Of a stretch of 64,000 bases of DNA, positions 1 to 8,840 are shown one piece after another. Position numbers and translations under genes: made by a program. How positions within the stretch are numbered: position 1 is the first letter of the stretch; each line of letters starts with the position of its first letter. The notes under the pieces were generated by a model. It saw nothing but the letters and a program-made list of their open reading frames with translations, ran no database searches and was not told the origin of the DNA. This stretch comes from Prevotella disiens JCM 6334 = ATCC 29426. Lineage in GTDB: Bacteria; Bacteroidota; Bacteroidia; Bacteroidales; Bacteroidaceae. Where the stretch lies: the NCBI RefSeq assembly GCF_000613345.1, contig NZ_BAIS01000007.1, positions 1 through 64,000 of the forward strand, read 5' to 3'.

Positions 1-292
1 TACTTATTTCGTAGAAACTGTGCATTGAGCTTGGCGTTGTTTTAACAATGAAGCGCAAAGGCACTTCTTTGCCGTTTAGTCCATGCTGCTGCACATCTGC
101 CAAATGTTCTTGAACATCAGTCATTTGCTCGTTGCAAATAACAATAATTTCAGTTGCTTGGTTGTTGCAAAATATGCGTAAAAGGCGGTCGATAAGTCGC
201 TCACCATTGACTTTCACCAATGGCTTAGGAGCTTTCACGCCTTCTTGGTGTAGGCGAGAACCATTCCCTGCTGCTATAATCGCATATTTCAT
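1..292 (-). CDS. Nucleotidyltransferase, N-terminal part (runs off window)
   Basis: The reverse strand opens with ATG at 292 and stays open to base 1, so only the first 97 residues are present and the C-terminus lies outside the window. The protein begins MKYAIIAAGNGSRL and continues with KAPKPLVKV. This is the nucleotide-binding signature of the NTP-transferase fold (GlmU N-domain, MurNAc-1-phosphate uridylyltransferase and mannose-1-phosphate guanylyltransferase families). Such enzymes join a sugar or alcohol phosphate to an NTP for cell-envelope synthesis. The substrate cannot be read from this part. A 9-bp tandem repeat lies directly upstream. Confidence 0.75.
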   Translation of the reverse strand, partial: MKYAIIAAGNGSRLHQEGVKAPKPLVKVNGERLIDRLLRIFCNNQATEIIVICNEQMTDVQEHLADVQQHGLNGKEVPLRFIVKTTPSSMHSFYEIS

Positions 293-321
293 TTTTATGT
301 CTTTTTGCTGTTTTGTTGGAA

Positions 322-389
322 AGTCGGACGAGTCCGACCAGTCCGACTAGTCCAACTAGTCCAACTAGTCCAACTATTCAAACTAGTCT
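322..389. repeat. 9-bp tandem repeat, GTCCGACNA family
   Basis: About seven imperfect copies of a 9-nt unit (GTCCGACTA, decaying to GTCCAACTA) lie between the partial nucleotidyltransferase and the DUF389 gene. Related arrays occur at 6490-6580, 18869-18943, 20891-20922, 26601-26634 and 31686-31720. Confidence 0.85.
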
Positions 390-535
390 CTTTGTGTGTA
401 AAGCTATTTTATGCAAAGATACATATATTTCTTAATAACACCAAATTAAAATTTCATTTTAGTTTTAATTTTTAAAGTGAATTTTAATTTTTAAAGTGAA
501 TTTTAATTTGCCAAAGCACCATAAATTCTTGAAAA

Positions 536-1876
536 TTATCTTGTTACGATGAGTCGTATGCTGTCGGCTTTGATACGCTCTTTTAGCCATTTGTGCATTT
601 TTGTTCTGCTATTGTTTTCTAATTGTCCGTTTTTGCAACCAATAATTGCTACAACATAATCTTTGTTTTTTGTTGTATCGGTCGAAGCGTCATCGACCAC
701 TGACAATGAAATGTTATTCACAGAAGGCCATAAAGTTACGATTTCTTTCTCAATATTTCTTTTTAGTTTCTTGTAACGTGTATATTTATTGAGTTGAGCC
801 TCTAATGCTTGCAATTGTTCTGATTGCTCCATTAACTCTTTGTTTAATAAATCGTTGTTGTTCGATTTCTTATACAACATATTGTTAATATATGCGCTGT
901 CTGATTGAGCACCTTGAATGACATTGAGAGAATAGTCTTCGAGCTGATAATTTTTAAGTTCTTCCTTTAACTTTTTTATCGTAGTTGGAGGGATTATTCG
1001 TCCTAAAGCCACCACATTCAGATTTTTGTTATCTGTATTGTGCGATAAAATTTGTGTGCCGTTGAACGACATTTCTTGCTTGATAAACTTTCTGATGTTG
1101 TTTTCCTGCACACTTTTCGTAATGATTTGTATGGTAATGTAAGTGGCTGGGAGCATGGTGATAACGACAATCGCAATGATGTATCGTTTTACTTTTTGGA
1201 GTTGGTCAGTTTGAAGGAATTGTTTTTGTTTGAATTTTAACAAGCGTGTTCCAATAAAGGTAGCCAAACAGATGAATACGGTGTTGATGAAAAACAAGTA
1301 GAATGCGCCAAAAAAATAGGTCGATTTTCCCATTGCAAGTCCGTATCCAGCTGTACAAAGCGGTGGCATTAAGGCTGTTGCGATGGCTACACCAGGAATA
1401 ACGTTTCCTTTGCCCTTTGTTGCCAATGCGAGGAAACCTGCTGCACCACCAATGAGAGCAATGAACACATCATAAAGGGTAGGCGAAGTGCGGGCAAGAA
1501 GCTCTGATTGCGCATCGGTTAAAGGCGTTAGAAGAAAGTAAACCGTTGCAGTTAAGACACTTATTAAGGTTGCTATGAGGTAATTTTTGAATGAACGTCG
1601 TAGCAAATCAAGGTCGCTGATGCCTATTGCCAATCCCATGCCGATGATAGGTCCCATGAGTGGCGAGATGAGCATGGCTCCAATGATGACAGCTGTCGAG
1701 TTTACATTCAATCCCAAGGAAGCAATGAAAATGGCAAATACCAATACCCAAAGTTTGGCACCATGAAAGAAAGCATCATTGCGAATGGCAGAGATAGTTT
1801 CTTTTTCGTCCTCTTTGTCGGGTAAAGCGTTGAAATAGCCTTTGATAACTTGCCACAATTCGTTTTTAGTTTGCAT
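536..1876 (-). CDS. DUF389 family membrane protein
   Basis: Integral membrane protein of about 446 residues. The first half has closely spaced hydrophobic segments, including the DUF389 hallmark run VIIGAMLISPLMGPI followed by glycine/alanine-rich helices. The second half is soluble and charged. The function of DUF389 proteins is not established. An upstream in-frame ATG at 1948 is rejected because a promoter element (TACCTTTG on the minus strand, 1911-1918) lies between it and the ATG at 1876, so a transcript from there can only contain the later start. The gene is monocistronic and divergent from the DUF2723 gene. Confidence 0.85.
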   Translation of the reverse strand: MQTKNELWQVIKGYFNALPDKEDEKETISAIRNDAFFHGAKLWVLVFAIFIASLGLNVNSTAVIIGAMLISPLMGPIIGMGLAIGISDLDLLRRSFKNYLIATLISVLTATVYFLLTPLTDAQSELLARTSPTLYDVFIALIGGAAGFLALATKGKGNVIPGVAIATALMPPLCTAGYGLAMGKSTYFFGAFYLFFINTVFICLATFIGTRLLKFKQKQFLQTDQLQKVKRYIIAIVVITMLPATYITIQIITKSVQENNIRKFIKQEMSFNGTQILSHNTDNKNLNVVALGRIIPPTTIKKLKEELKNYQLEDYSLNVIQGAQSDSAYINNMLYKKSNNNDLLNKELMEQSEQLQALEAQLNKYTRYKKLKRNIEKEIVTLWPSVNNISLSVVDDASTDTTKNKDYVVAIIGCKNGQLENNSRTKMHKWLKERIKADSIRLIVTR

Positions 1877-1910
1877 AATTTCTATAATATTTTTACTTTG
1901 AATGTTGATG

Positions 1911-1918
1911 CAAAGGTA
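1911..1918 (-). promoter_or_regulatory. Promoter -7 element of the DUF389 gene
   Basis: TACCTTTG on the minus strand matches the Bacteroidetes -7 consensus TAnnTTTG. It sits 34 nt upstream of the ATG at 1876 and fixes that start. Confidence 0.6.
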
Positions 1919-2082
1919 CAATAATTTTAGTTTTTTTGCTCGTTCCAATTAGTTTTTTTCCAATTTTAAATATAGAAGTGAGTTGTATTTTCAAAAGAAA
2001 TGGCAGTTGAAAATATGCCTTGTTCGATTACTTTCTTAACTAAAATTTAGAGCAACGTTCCCATGGAATTAAAAAAAAATAT

Positions 2083-2090
2083 TACCTTTG
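2083..2090 (+). promoter_or_regulatory. Promoter -7 element of the DUF2723 gene
   Basis: TACCTTTG followed by GC, about 73 nt upstream of the ATG at 2164. This leaves a 5' leader of roughly 65-70 nt. Confidence 0.6.
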
Positions 2091-2163
2091 CAGCGATTAT
2101 ATAGAAAAACCACCGCTTCATCGCGGTATTTACCAGAAGAATTAAACATTGTTTATAGAATAG

Positions 2164-5100
2164 ATGAAAAAGTTTAGATTAGTGGACAACACTTTGGGTT
2201 GGTTAGCTTTCTTGATAGCCGCCTTCGTTTATTGTTCCACAATTGAGCCAACGGCAAGTTTTTGGGACTGCCCTGAATTCATTACAACGGGTTATAGACT
2301 CGAAGTTGGACACCCTCCTGGGGCGCCTTTCTTTGCTTTAACAGCAAATTTGTTCTCACATTTTGCAAGCGATGCTTCCGAAGTGGCACGATGGGTAAAC
2401 ACCATGAGTGCGCTTTTGTCGGCTACTTGTATCATGTTCTTATTTTGGACAATATCCCATCTTGCAAGGAAACTCATCGTTCGTGATGGCGAAGAAATCT
2501 CTATGGGCAAACTTATTGCCATAGAAGGAGCTGCCATGGTGGGCGCACTTATCTATACTTTCAGCGATACTTTCTGGTTTTCAGCCGTAGAAGGCGAAGT
2601 TTATGCTTACTCTTCAGCCTTCACCGCAGTTGTTTTCTGGCTTATTTTGAAGTGGGAAGACAATGCCGATAAGCCTCATGCCGACCGATGGTTGGTGTTA
2701 ATCGCTTATATGACAGGACTTTCTATTGGTGTCCACTTGCTCAATTTGCTTTGTATCCCAGCCATTGTGTTGGTTTATTACTACAAGCGAGTACCCGATG
2801 CCGACCTCAAAGGTTCGCTCATAGCCCTTTCAGTGTCTATCGTTCTCGTGGCTGCCGTGCTTTATGGCGTTGTGCCTGGCATCATTACCGTGGGCGGTTT
2901 CTTCGAACTTTTGTTCACCAATACGCTTGGAATGCCTTTCAATACAGGTACAATTCTTTATATTTTCTTGCTCATTGGTAGCTTTATTTGGGCAATTTAC
3001 GAAACATATAAAGAAAAATCAAAATACGAAAACATAGCTTTTCTCTGTGCTTTCGGACTCATCGGTGTGCCTTTTGTAGGCTATGGTTGGACAGCTTTCA
3101 TCGTAGGAATCGTTGTACTTGTCATTGTTTACTATGTGTTGCGCATGAAACGAGGCAAAGAACCATTGATTTCTACCCGATTAAAGAGTACAACTTTGCT
3201 CTGTATGCTCATGATGATTATTGGCTATTCGTCATACGCAGAGATTGTTATACGTTCTACAGCCAACCCTCCAATGGACCAAAACTCACCAGAGGATATC
3301 TTTACACTCGGTAACTATTTAGCACGCGACCAATATGGCGACTCTCCTTTGCTCTATGGTCAGGCTTATACGAGCGAACAAAAGGTGGCAGAAGACGGTC
3401 GCCACTACGAAATAAATTACGGAAAACCAATCTATCATCGAAAAGAAAAGGCATCGAAAGACGAGAAAGATTCTTATTTTAAGGTGCGCAACAAGATGTC
3501 GTTGGTCTACGAACAAAACATGTTCTTCCCTCGTATGTACGATGCAGCGCACGCTCATGATTACGAACAAATCATGGGTGGTATCGAAGGTCATGATGTG
3601 GACGGCGTAAAAATGCCAACCCAATTTGAAAACCTACGCTTCTTCTTGGCTTATCAATGCAATTTCATGTATTGGCGTTACTTTATGTGGAACTTTGCAG
3701 GTCGTCAAAACGATATACAAGGCAATGGCGAAACCGAACACGGTAACTGGATAACAGGTATTTCGTTTATCGACAATGCCCTTTATGGCGACCAAAGTTT
3801 GATGCCAGACGAGTTGAAAAACAATAAGGGACACAATGTCTTCTATTGTTTGCCGCTCTTGCTCGGTTTGCTCGGACTCTTCTGGCAAGCATGGCGAGGC
3901 AAACGTGGTATCCAACAGTTCTGGGTGGTGTTCTTCTTGTTCTTTATGACAGGTTTAGCCATCGTCGTTTACTTGAACCAAACACCGAGTCAGCCTCGTG
4001 AACGCGACTATGCTTATGCGGGTTCGTTCTACGCTTACGCTATATGGTGTGGTTTGGGCGTTTTGGCAATCTATGATTGGTTGAAGAAACTCAAACTTTC
4101 AGGAACCATAGCAGCTACGTTGGCTTCTGTGGCTTGTATCCTTGTGCCTATCCAAATGGCTTCACAAACATGGGACGACCACGACCGTTCAGGACGTTAT
4201 ACCTGCCGAGATTATGGTCAGAACTACCTTAACTCTATGCAGGAGAAGGGCAATCCGATTATCTTTACCAATGGCGATAACGATACTTTCCCACTTTGGT
4301 ATAATCAAGATGTTGAAGGGGTGCGCCAAGATGCACGTGTCTGCAACCTTTCTTATTTGGCTACCGATTGGTATATCGACCAAATGCGTCGTCAAGCCTA
4401 CACTTCTCCGAGTGTGCCAATCAATTGGCCAAGACTCGATTATGTAGAAGGTACAAACGATTATGTGCAAGTTCAACCAGAATTGAAGCAAGAAGTTTTA
4501 GACCTTTATGCACAATCTCCAGAGCAAGCACGCCAACAATTTGGCAAAGACCCATTCGAATTGAAGAATATTTTGAAGTATTGGGTGCGTTCGAAAGACC
4601 CTCAATTCCATGTTATTCCAACCGATACGGTTTATGTAACCATCGACAAAGAGGCTGTGAAGAAGAGTGGAATGATGCTTGCAAGCGATACCATTCCTGA
4701 CCGTATGGCGATTTCGCTCGCTGGTAAAGGTGGCTTGGGCAAGAACGATATTATGATGCTCGAAATGATTGCTAATTGCAACTGGACACGTCCATTGTAT
4801 GTTGCCGTAACCGTGGGTAGCGAAAACTTCATGAACCTTGGCGATAACTTCATACAAGAAGGACTTGTCAATCGTATTACGCCTTTCTACACGAAGGGAC
4901 AACGCGACTATGATGCGCAAAAGTCGTACGATGTTATGATGAACAAGTTTAAGTGGGGTGGGGTTTCTACCAAAGGCATTTACTTAGACGAAACCGTTAT
5001 GCGCATGTGCTACACGCATCGTCGTGAAATGGCATATCTTGCAATGCAACTTTCTATGCAAGGCAAAAATGCTGAAGCGTTGAAAGTGTTGGAAAAGAGT

Positions 5101-5439
5101 GAAAAGGAAATACCTTTCTACAATGTTCCTGTTTCATTCTCTTACCAACGTGGCGCACCACTTATGGCTGACGTCTACGCAAAGGTAGGAAAGAAGCAAA
5201 GAGCAATCCAAATTTACAACGACCTTTGGAAAACGTCAAGTCAATATGTGCGCTATTACTTGAGTTTAAGTGGCAATGGACTCTACATGAGCTTGCCTTC
5301 ATGTGGTATGCACTTGCAAATCATGATGCAATACCTCCGTGCGGTCAATGAATTTGATGCTAATTGGGCAAAGCAACACGAGAAAGAATTAGTAATGATG
5401 GTGGCAGCTTATCAATCAAAAGGCGGAAAAATGCAATGA
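2164..5439 (+). CDS. DUF2723 family polytopic membrane protein (protein O-mannosyltransferase-like)
   Basis: Large membrane protein of 1091 residues. The N-terminal part has many hydrophobic helices and the DUF2723 opening, with TIEPTASFWDCPEF and GYRLEVGHPPGAPF near residues 25-60. DUF2723 is the domain shared with vertebrate TMEM260, an O-mannosyltransferase. In Bacteroidetes these proteins are thought to be GT-C glycosyltransferases acting on exported proteins or glycans, but the substrate here is inferred, not seen. Further helices lie near residues 550-680, followed by a soluble region that ends in TPR-like helices (KNAEALKVLEKSEKEIP). The reading frame is intact and the length is normal for the family. 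A terminator follows at 5472. Confidence 0.85.
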   Translation: MKKFRLVDNTLGWLAFLIAAFVYCSTIEPTASFWDCPEFITTGYRLEVGHPPGAPFFALTANLFSHFASDASEVARWVNTMSALLSATCIMFLFWTISHLARKLIVRDGEEISMGKLIAIEGAAMVGALIYTFSDTFWFSAVEGEVYAYSSAFTAVVFWLILKWEDNADKPHADRWLVLIAYMTGLSIGVHLLNLLCIPAIVLVYYYKRVPDADLKGSLIALSVSIVLVAAVLYGVVPGIITVGGFFELLFTNTLGMPFNTGTILYIFLLIGSFIWAIYETYKEKSKYENIAFLCAFGLIGVPFVGYGWTAFIVGIVVLVIVYYVLRMKRGKEPLISTRLKSTTLLCMLMMIIGYSSYAEIVIRSTANPPMDQNSPEDIFTLGNYLARDQYGDSPLLYGQAYTSEQKVAEDGRHYEINYGKPIYHRKEKASKDEKDSYFKVRNKMSLVYEQNMFFPRMYDAAHAHDYEQIMGGIEGHDVDGVKMPTQFENLRFFLAYQCNFMYWRYFMWNFAGRQNDIQGNGETEHGNWITGISFIDNALYGDQSLMPDELKNNKGHNVFYCLPLLLGLLGLFWQAWRGKRGIQQFWVVFFLFFMTGLAIVVYLNQTPSQPRERDYAYAGSFYAYAIWCGLGVLAIYDWLKKLKLSGTIAATLASVACILVPIQMASQTWDDHDRSGRYTCRDYGQNYLNSMQEKGNPIIFTNGDNDTFPLWYNQDVEGVRQDARVCNLSYLATDWYIDQMRRQAYTSPSVPINWPRLDYVEGTNDYVQVQPELKQEVLDLYAQSPEQARQQFGKDPFELKNILKYWVRSKDPQFHVIPTDTVYVTIDKEAVKKSGMMLASDTIPDRMAISLAGKGGLGKNDIMMLEMIANCNWTRPLYVAVTVGSENFMNLGDNFIQEGLVNRITPFYTKGQRDYDAQKSYDVMMNKFKWGGVSTKGIYLDETVMRMCYTHRREMAYLAMQLSMQGKNAEALKVLEKSEKEIPFYNVPVSFSYQRGAPLMADVYAKVGKKQRAIQIYNDLWKTSSQYVRYYLSLSGNGLYMSLPSCGMHLQIMMQYLRAVNEFDANWAKQHEKELVMMVAAYQSKGGKMQ

Positions 5440-5471
5440 TAAATAAGCAGAAATGCCATAGATAATACGAG

Positions 5472-5510
5472 GCAGCAAGGAAACTTTAAGTAGGTTTCCT
5501 CGCTGCTTTT
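5472..5510 (+). terminator. Rho-independent terminator after the DUF2723 gene
   Basis: Arms GCAGCAAGGAAAC (5472-5484) and GTTTCCTCGCTGC (5494-5506) pair with one A/C mismatch and are followed by TTTTTG. The polarity matches the plus-strand gene ending at 5439. Confidence 0.8.
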
Positions 5511-5529
5511 TGTTTGAAAGAAAATAAAA

Positions 5530-6150
5530 ATGTTTATAGAACAACCCGCACGATTTCTGCGTTGGCTTTATCCACACGCACTATGGCGAATGCCCAAAGA
5601 TGACCATTCGGTTTATTTGACGTTCGACGATGGTCCCATACCCGAAGCAACACCTTTCATTCTCGACACCTTAGATAAATATGGGGCAAAGGCTACCTTC
5701 TTTATGGTGGGCGACAATGTGCGGAAATATCCTGAATTGTTCGAAGAAGTTATCCGTCGAGGGCATCTTGTGGGCAATCATACCTACCACCACCTTGGGT
5801 CGTTCAAACATTTTACACTTACATACGCAGTCGATGTAACGAAAGCTAACGGACTTATCAAGTCGAAATTTTTTCGTCCTCCGCATGGCTGGTTGCGCCA
5901 TTCGGTTTATTGGTGGGTCAAACAAAACTATCGTGTCGTGATGTGGGACGTTGTTACACGCGATTATTCCAAATGGCTTACTGGGCGAGATGTGCTCCGC
6001 AATGTGAAAAAATACACTCGCAACGGTTCTATTATTACTTTTCACGATTCGCTCAAAAGCATTGAAAAGTTAGAATATGCCTTGCCACGAGCCTTAGCGT
6101 GGTTGAAGCAAGAAGGATATGAGTTTAAAGTTTTCAAGGAAGGAGATTAA
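5530..6150 (+). CDS. Polysaccharide deacetylase family protein (CE4/NodB fold)
   Basis: 206-residue metal-dependent deacetylase of carbohydrate esterase family 4. Visible motifs are TFDDGP (catalytic base and metal Asp) near residue 31, GNHTYHH (metal-binding His pair) near residue 82, FFRPPHGWLR (motif 3) near residue 115 and ITFHDS (motif 5) near residue 170. The family removes N- or O-acetyl groups from peptidoglycan, chitin-like or other surface polysaccharides, and the substrate here is unknown. No clear signal peptide is present. The last 32 nt overlap the start of queG in another frame, so the two genes are probably co-transcribed. Confidence 0.88.
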   Translation: MFIEQPARFLRWLYPHALWRMPKDDHSVYLTFDDGPIPEATPFILDTLDKYGAKATFFMVGDNVRKYPELFEEVIRRGHLVGNHTYHHLGSFKHFTLTYAVDVTKANGLIKSKFFRPPHGWLRHSVYWWVKQNYRVVMWDVVTRDYSKWLTGRDVLRNVKKYTRNGSIITFHDSLKSIEKLEYALPRALAWLKQEGYEFKVFKEGD

Positions 6151-7182
6151 AGCTGCGGCAAAGCATTTTGGTTTTTTTGCCTGTGGGGTAGCCAAAGCCG
6201 AACGCGTTGATGCTGAAACTGCTGCCAGAGTCTGTGCTTGGCTCGAAAAAGGTAGTCAAGCCGATATGGCATACATGGGCAACTACACCGACAAACGCCT
6301 TGACCCTCGTTTGCTTGTTCCTGGAACAAAAACGATTCTGTCGCTTGCCATGAATTATGCGCCTGCTAAAACTTTGCCAAAGGGTGAATATCAGTTGGTG
6401 CATACGCTTATGGGCTTGATTATCATGATATTATGAAGGCAAAATTGAGGGAATTGGTAGAAGCAAAGCTGCGTGTAAAGGAAGAGCCTAATAGTAGGGG
6501 CGAGTCGGACTCGTCTGACCAGTCTGACTTGTCCGACCAATCAAACCAGTCGGAGTTGTCCGACCAGTCCGACTCTTCCCCAAAACAATCTCCCCAAATC
6601 TCCCCTTCTGAAATCCGTGTTTTTGTCGATACTGCCCCAGTTTTGGAGCGTTATTGGGCTTGGAAAGCAGGTTTAGGGTGGATAGGCAAGAGCCACCAAC
6701 TCATTATTCCGCATGCAGGCTCCATGTTTTTCTTAGGCGAAATATTTCTCCCTTACGAGTTCGACGAATACGATGAGCCAATGCCTTCACGTTGTGGCAA
6801 TTGTCGCCGTTGCATTGATGCTTGTCCAACCCATGCCATTACCGAGGCGCAAGGTTTTGATAGTGTGAAATGTCTGTCCTATCAGCTTATTGAAAATCGT
6901 GGTTCGCTCTCCGAAGAGGCTGTTAGCGCGATGCACGACACTATTTATGGGTGCGACCGTTGCCAAACCGCTTGTCCATGGAATAAGTTTGCTACCCCCA
7001 ATACCACACCTGAATTTCAGCCAAAGCCCGAATTAATGGCAATGACCAAGGACGATTGGCATAATCTTACGCTGGAACAATATCGCAAACTCTTCAAAGG
7101 GTCAGCCGTAAAACGTGTAAAATTTGAAGGATTGAAGCGCAATATTGCCGCTGCCAATGGTAATAGCGATGTGATTGAATGA
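6119..7182 (+). pseudogene. queG: Epoxyqueuosine reductase QueG, single-base frameshift
   Basis: QueG reduces epoxyqueuosine to queuosine in the wobble base of tRNAs with GUN anticodons, using cobalamin and two [4Fe-4S] clusters. Codons 1-93 read in one frame (MSLKFSRKEIKAAAKHFGFF). After about 6396-6400 the expected AYAYGLDYHDIMKAKL continues in the next frame, so one base is missing. The merged protein has about 354 residues. Both cluster motifs are present: CGNCRRCIDACPT and CDRCQTACPWNKF. RVFVDTAPVLERYWAW and GLGWIGKS are typical QueG sequence. A 25-35 residue Ser-Asp-Gln-rich stretch (6490-6600) encoded by a 9-bp tandem repeat is inserted before RVFVDTAP. The frameshift is probably a sequencing deletion, as similar ones occur elsewhere in the window. 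Confidence 0.88.
6490..6580 (+). repeat. 9-bp tandem repeat inside queG, in frame
   Basis: About nine degenerate 9-nt units (GTCCGACCA, GTCTGACTT, GTCGGACTC and similar) sit inside the queG reading frame. Because the period is a multiple of three, they encode a Ser-Asp-Gln/Leu/Ser three-residue repeat. This is the same family as the intergenic arrays listed elsewhere. Confidence 0.85.
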
Positions 7183-7194
7183 TGAATGCGTCTT

Positions 7195-7590
7195 TTTAAA
7201 GATTGTAAGTAACGATTTTGCGGCTCGCAAAAGCAAATACGGATATATTCTTTGCGGTTAGGAACGTGATACGAGTTGTTGAGCTTGCGAAAAAATCATG
7301 CCCCTACATGCCTAAAAACAAGGCTCATGCAATCTAAATCGTTGGCAATTTGTTGAAAAACCATTGGCAAACCATTTGGCAAATCATTAGCAAGCCAGCG
7401 TAGGAGCGTGGTTTTTTCGCAAGCTCAACAACTCGTACCACGTTCCGAACACAACAAGCCAACGTAGGGGTGAGATTTTTTCGAAAGTTCAACAACTCGT
7501 ATTCCGTTCCGCAAAAGCAAATGCGGATATATTCTTTGCGGTTAGGAACGTGGTAAACCACGCCCCTACATGAGAAAATCACGCCCTTAC
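7195..7590. repeat. Cluster of GGGGCG...CGTTCC hairpin repeats
   Basis: The 490-bp gap between queG and the outer-membrane protein gene has no credible ORF. It is largely made of four or so copies, in both orientations, of a hairpin repeat whose full form reads GGGGCGTGATTTTTTCGC, then AGCTCAACAACTCGTATCA, then CGTTCC. A short copy with inner stem TGGT/ACCA lies at about 7548-7570. Confidence 0.8.
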
Positions 7591-7596
7591 AGCAAC

Positions 7597-7626
7597 AAAA
7601 AAGCCCACCGCAGCAGCGATGGGCTT
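7597..7626 (-). terminator. Terminator of the outer-membrane beta-barrel gene
   Basis: On the minus strand AAGCCCA...TGGGCTT with inner CGC/GCG pairs forms a stem followed by TTTTTTG. It lies 48 nt past the stop codon of the gene ending at 7674. Confidence 0.85.
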
Positions 7627-7673
7627 ATATTTTAAACCAATTAAAATGGATATTTTATATCCTTTTTATGTTC

Positions 7674-8300
7674 TTAAAGGGCAAACTTGTAACCCAATGT
7701 GATTTGGAATACAGAGTTCTTAGCCTTTGAACCTTCAACATCAAATACCTTTGTTACACCGAAGTTGTAACGAGCATCGAGTTGGAAGTTTGCGTATTCG
7801 TAAGAGATACCAACTGGGATAGAGAAGTCGAAAGACTTAGCACCGAGTTTACCCTCTGGGAGGTTCTTGTTAAGTAGCTTATTAACCTTATCACTACCTG
7901 TATCAACTTTAGAAGTTGCTTTGTCGCTTACTAAAAAACCTGGTTGGATACCCAATTTTACAGCCAAACCTGGCACTACATAAACGTTAGCCATGATAGG
8001 AATGTTAACGTAGTCAAGTTTGTTAGTTACAGTTGCGCTATACTTATCATAGCTCCAATTGTACTTGTTACCTTGCATAGAGTACATAACACCTGCAGAA
8101 ATTGACAGAAGGTCAGTTGCTTGGTATTCTGCTTCAAGACCTGCAGCAAGACCAATACGTGGGTCAGCCTTGTCAGCATCTGTAAGCATAGCTACGTTCA
8201 TACCAATTTTTGGTTGCAAGTTAATAGAACCAACTGCGTGTTGTGCGTAAGCACCAACTGAAGCAAGCATAATTGCCGCTGATAAAATTAATTTTTTCAT
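7674..8300 (-). CDS. Outer-membrane beta-barrel protein (PorT/OmpW-like)
   Basis: Predicted 208-residue outer-membrane barrel. The N-terminus MKKLILSAAIMLASVGAYAQ is a signal peptide cleaved after AYA, and the protein ends in a strand pattern FQITLGYKFAL with an alternating aromatic C-terminus. The body alternates polar and hydrophobic residues (SISAGVMYSMQG, PVGISYEYANFQLDARYNFG), as in the OMP_b-brl_2 family. The upstream ATG at 8348 is rejected because the promoter element TACTTTTG (8346-8353, minus) overlaps it and the signal peptide begins at 8300. Its cargo or function is unknown. It is a single gene with its own terminator. Confidence 0.85.
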   Translation of the reverse strand: MKKLILSAAIMLASVGAYAQHAVGSINLQPKIGMNVAMLTDADKADPRIGLAAGLEAEYQATDLLSISAGVMYSMQGNKYNWSYDKYSATVTNKLDYVNIPIMANVYVVPGLAVKLGIQPGFLVSDKATSKVDTGSDKVNKLLNKNLPEGKLGAKSFDFSIPVGISYEYANFQLDARYNFGVTKVFDVEGSKAKNSVFQITLGYKFAL

Positions 8301-8345
8301 AATCTTTTTACTATTAAATGATTTATATATGTCTTTTTTCTGCTG

Positions 8346-8353
8346 CAAAAGTA
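8346..8353 (-). promoter_or_regulatory. Promoter -7 element of the outer-membrane barrel gene
   Basis: TACTTTTG on the minus strand, a full match to TAnnTTTG, 45 nt upstream of the ATG at 8300. Confidence 0.65.
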
Positions 8354-8541
8354 CGCTTATTTTTCTATATGAGTCAAATTATTTTACTAAAAAGTTGTTA
8401 ATATGTGTACAAAATGCCTATTTTTGTTCTATGCTGCAGGTATTTATTGCTATTTGCGAGTTAAAAAGGGTTTTTTATGCAGCTGGTTTGGCACTATTTT
8501 ATTGGCTCAGTAGAAATATTAGGCGATAAAAATAATGTAGC

Positions 8542-8604
8542 AGTAACTTTGTAGGGGCGTGATTTTTTCGCTTTGCTCAACAATCACGCCCCTACGAAGT
8601 TACT
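8542..8604. repeat. Long perfect-stem hairpin repeat
   Basis: 23-nt arms (8542-8564 and 8582-8604) with one T/C difference enclose a 17-nt loop containing TTTTCGCTTTGCTCAAC. This is a copy of the GGGGCG hairpin family with its arms extended outward by AGTAACTTTGTA. The rest of the 8301-8819 gap holds no credible gene. Confidence 0.85.
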
Positions 8605-8687
8605 AATGCTGTAAATAAGAAAGATTAAAGAAATAAAAGAATCCCCCCTTTAAATTTCTACTGAGCTTTTTTATTCTTAAAAAAAAC

Positions 8688-8727
8688 AATTGCACCCCTA
8701 CACTTTTAACAATGTAGGGGTGCAATT
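8688..8727 (-). terminator. Terminator downstream of clpC, built from a GTAGGGG repeat
   Basis: Arms AATTGCACCCCTACA (8688-8702) and TGTAGGGGTGCAATT (8713-8727) are perfectly complementary. On the minus strand the hairpin is followed by eight T residues, so it suits clpC, which ends at 8820. It looks like a domesticated member of the GTAGGGG repeat family. Confidence 0.8.
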
Positions 8728-8800
8728 TTCGTTTTGTTGTTACCCTTTTTGCGTGAGCCTTTTGCTTCTTTTTTGCGTTAGGGGATTGAACCCCACCTTT

Positions 8801-8840
8801 TATTTAAAGGTCAATGCTTCTATTTAAAGGTCAATGCTTC
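8801..8840 (-). repeat. Exact 20-bp tandem duplication at the clpC stop codon
   Basis: Bases 8801-8820 and 8821-8840 are identical. The clpC stop codon (TAG, 8820-8822) spans the junction, and the outer copy repeats the last codons (EALTFK) downstream of it. Confidence 0.95.

Noticed and set aside
132-350. Plus-strand ORF ending in SDESDQSD
   Set aside because: It is antisense to the nucleotidyltransferase gene, which has a clear family signature, and its tail is the 9-bp repeat.
1052-1240. Plus-strand ORFs inside the DUF389 gene and similar ORFs inside clpC, cydB, mmdA and the Nfn fusion
   Set aside because: They are shadows in other frames of well-supported genes, without their own start signals.
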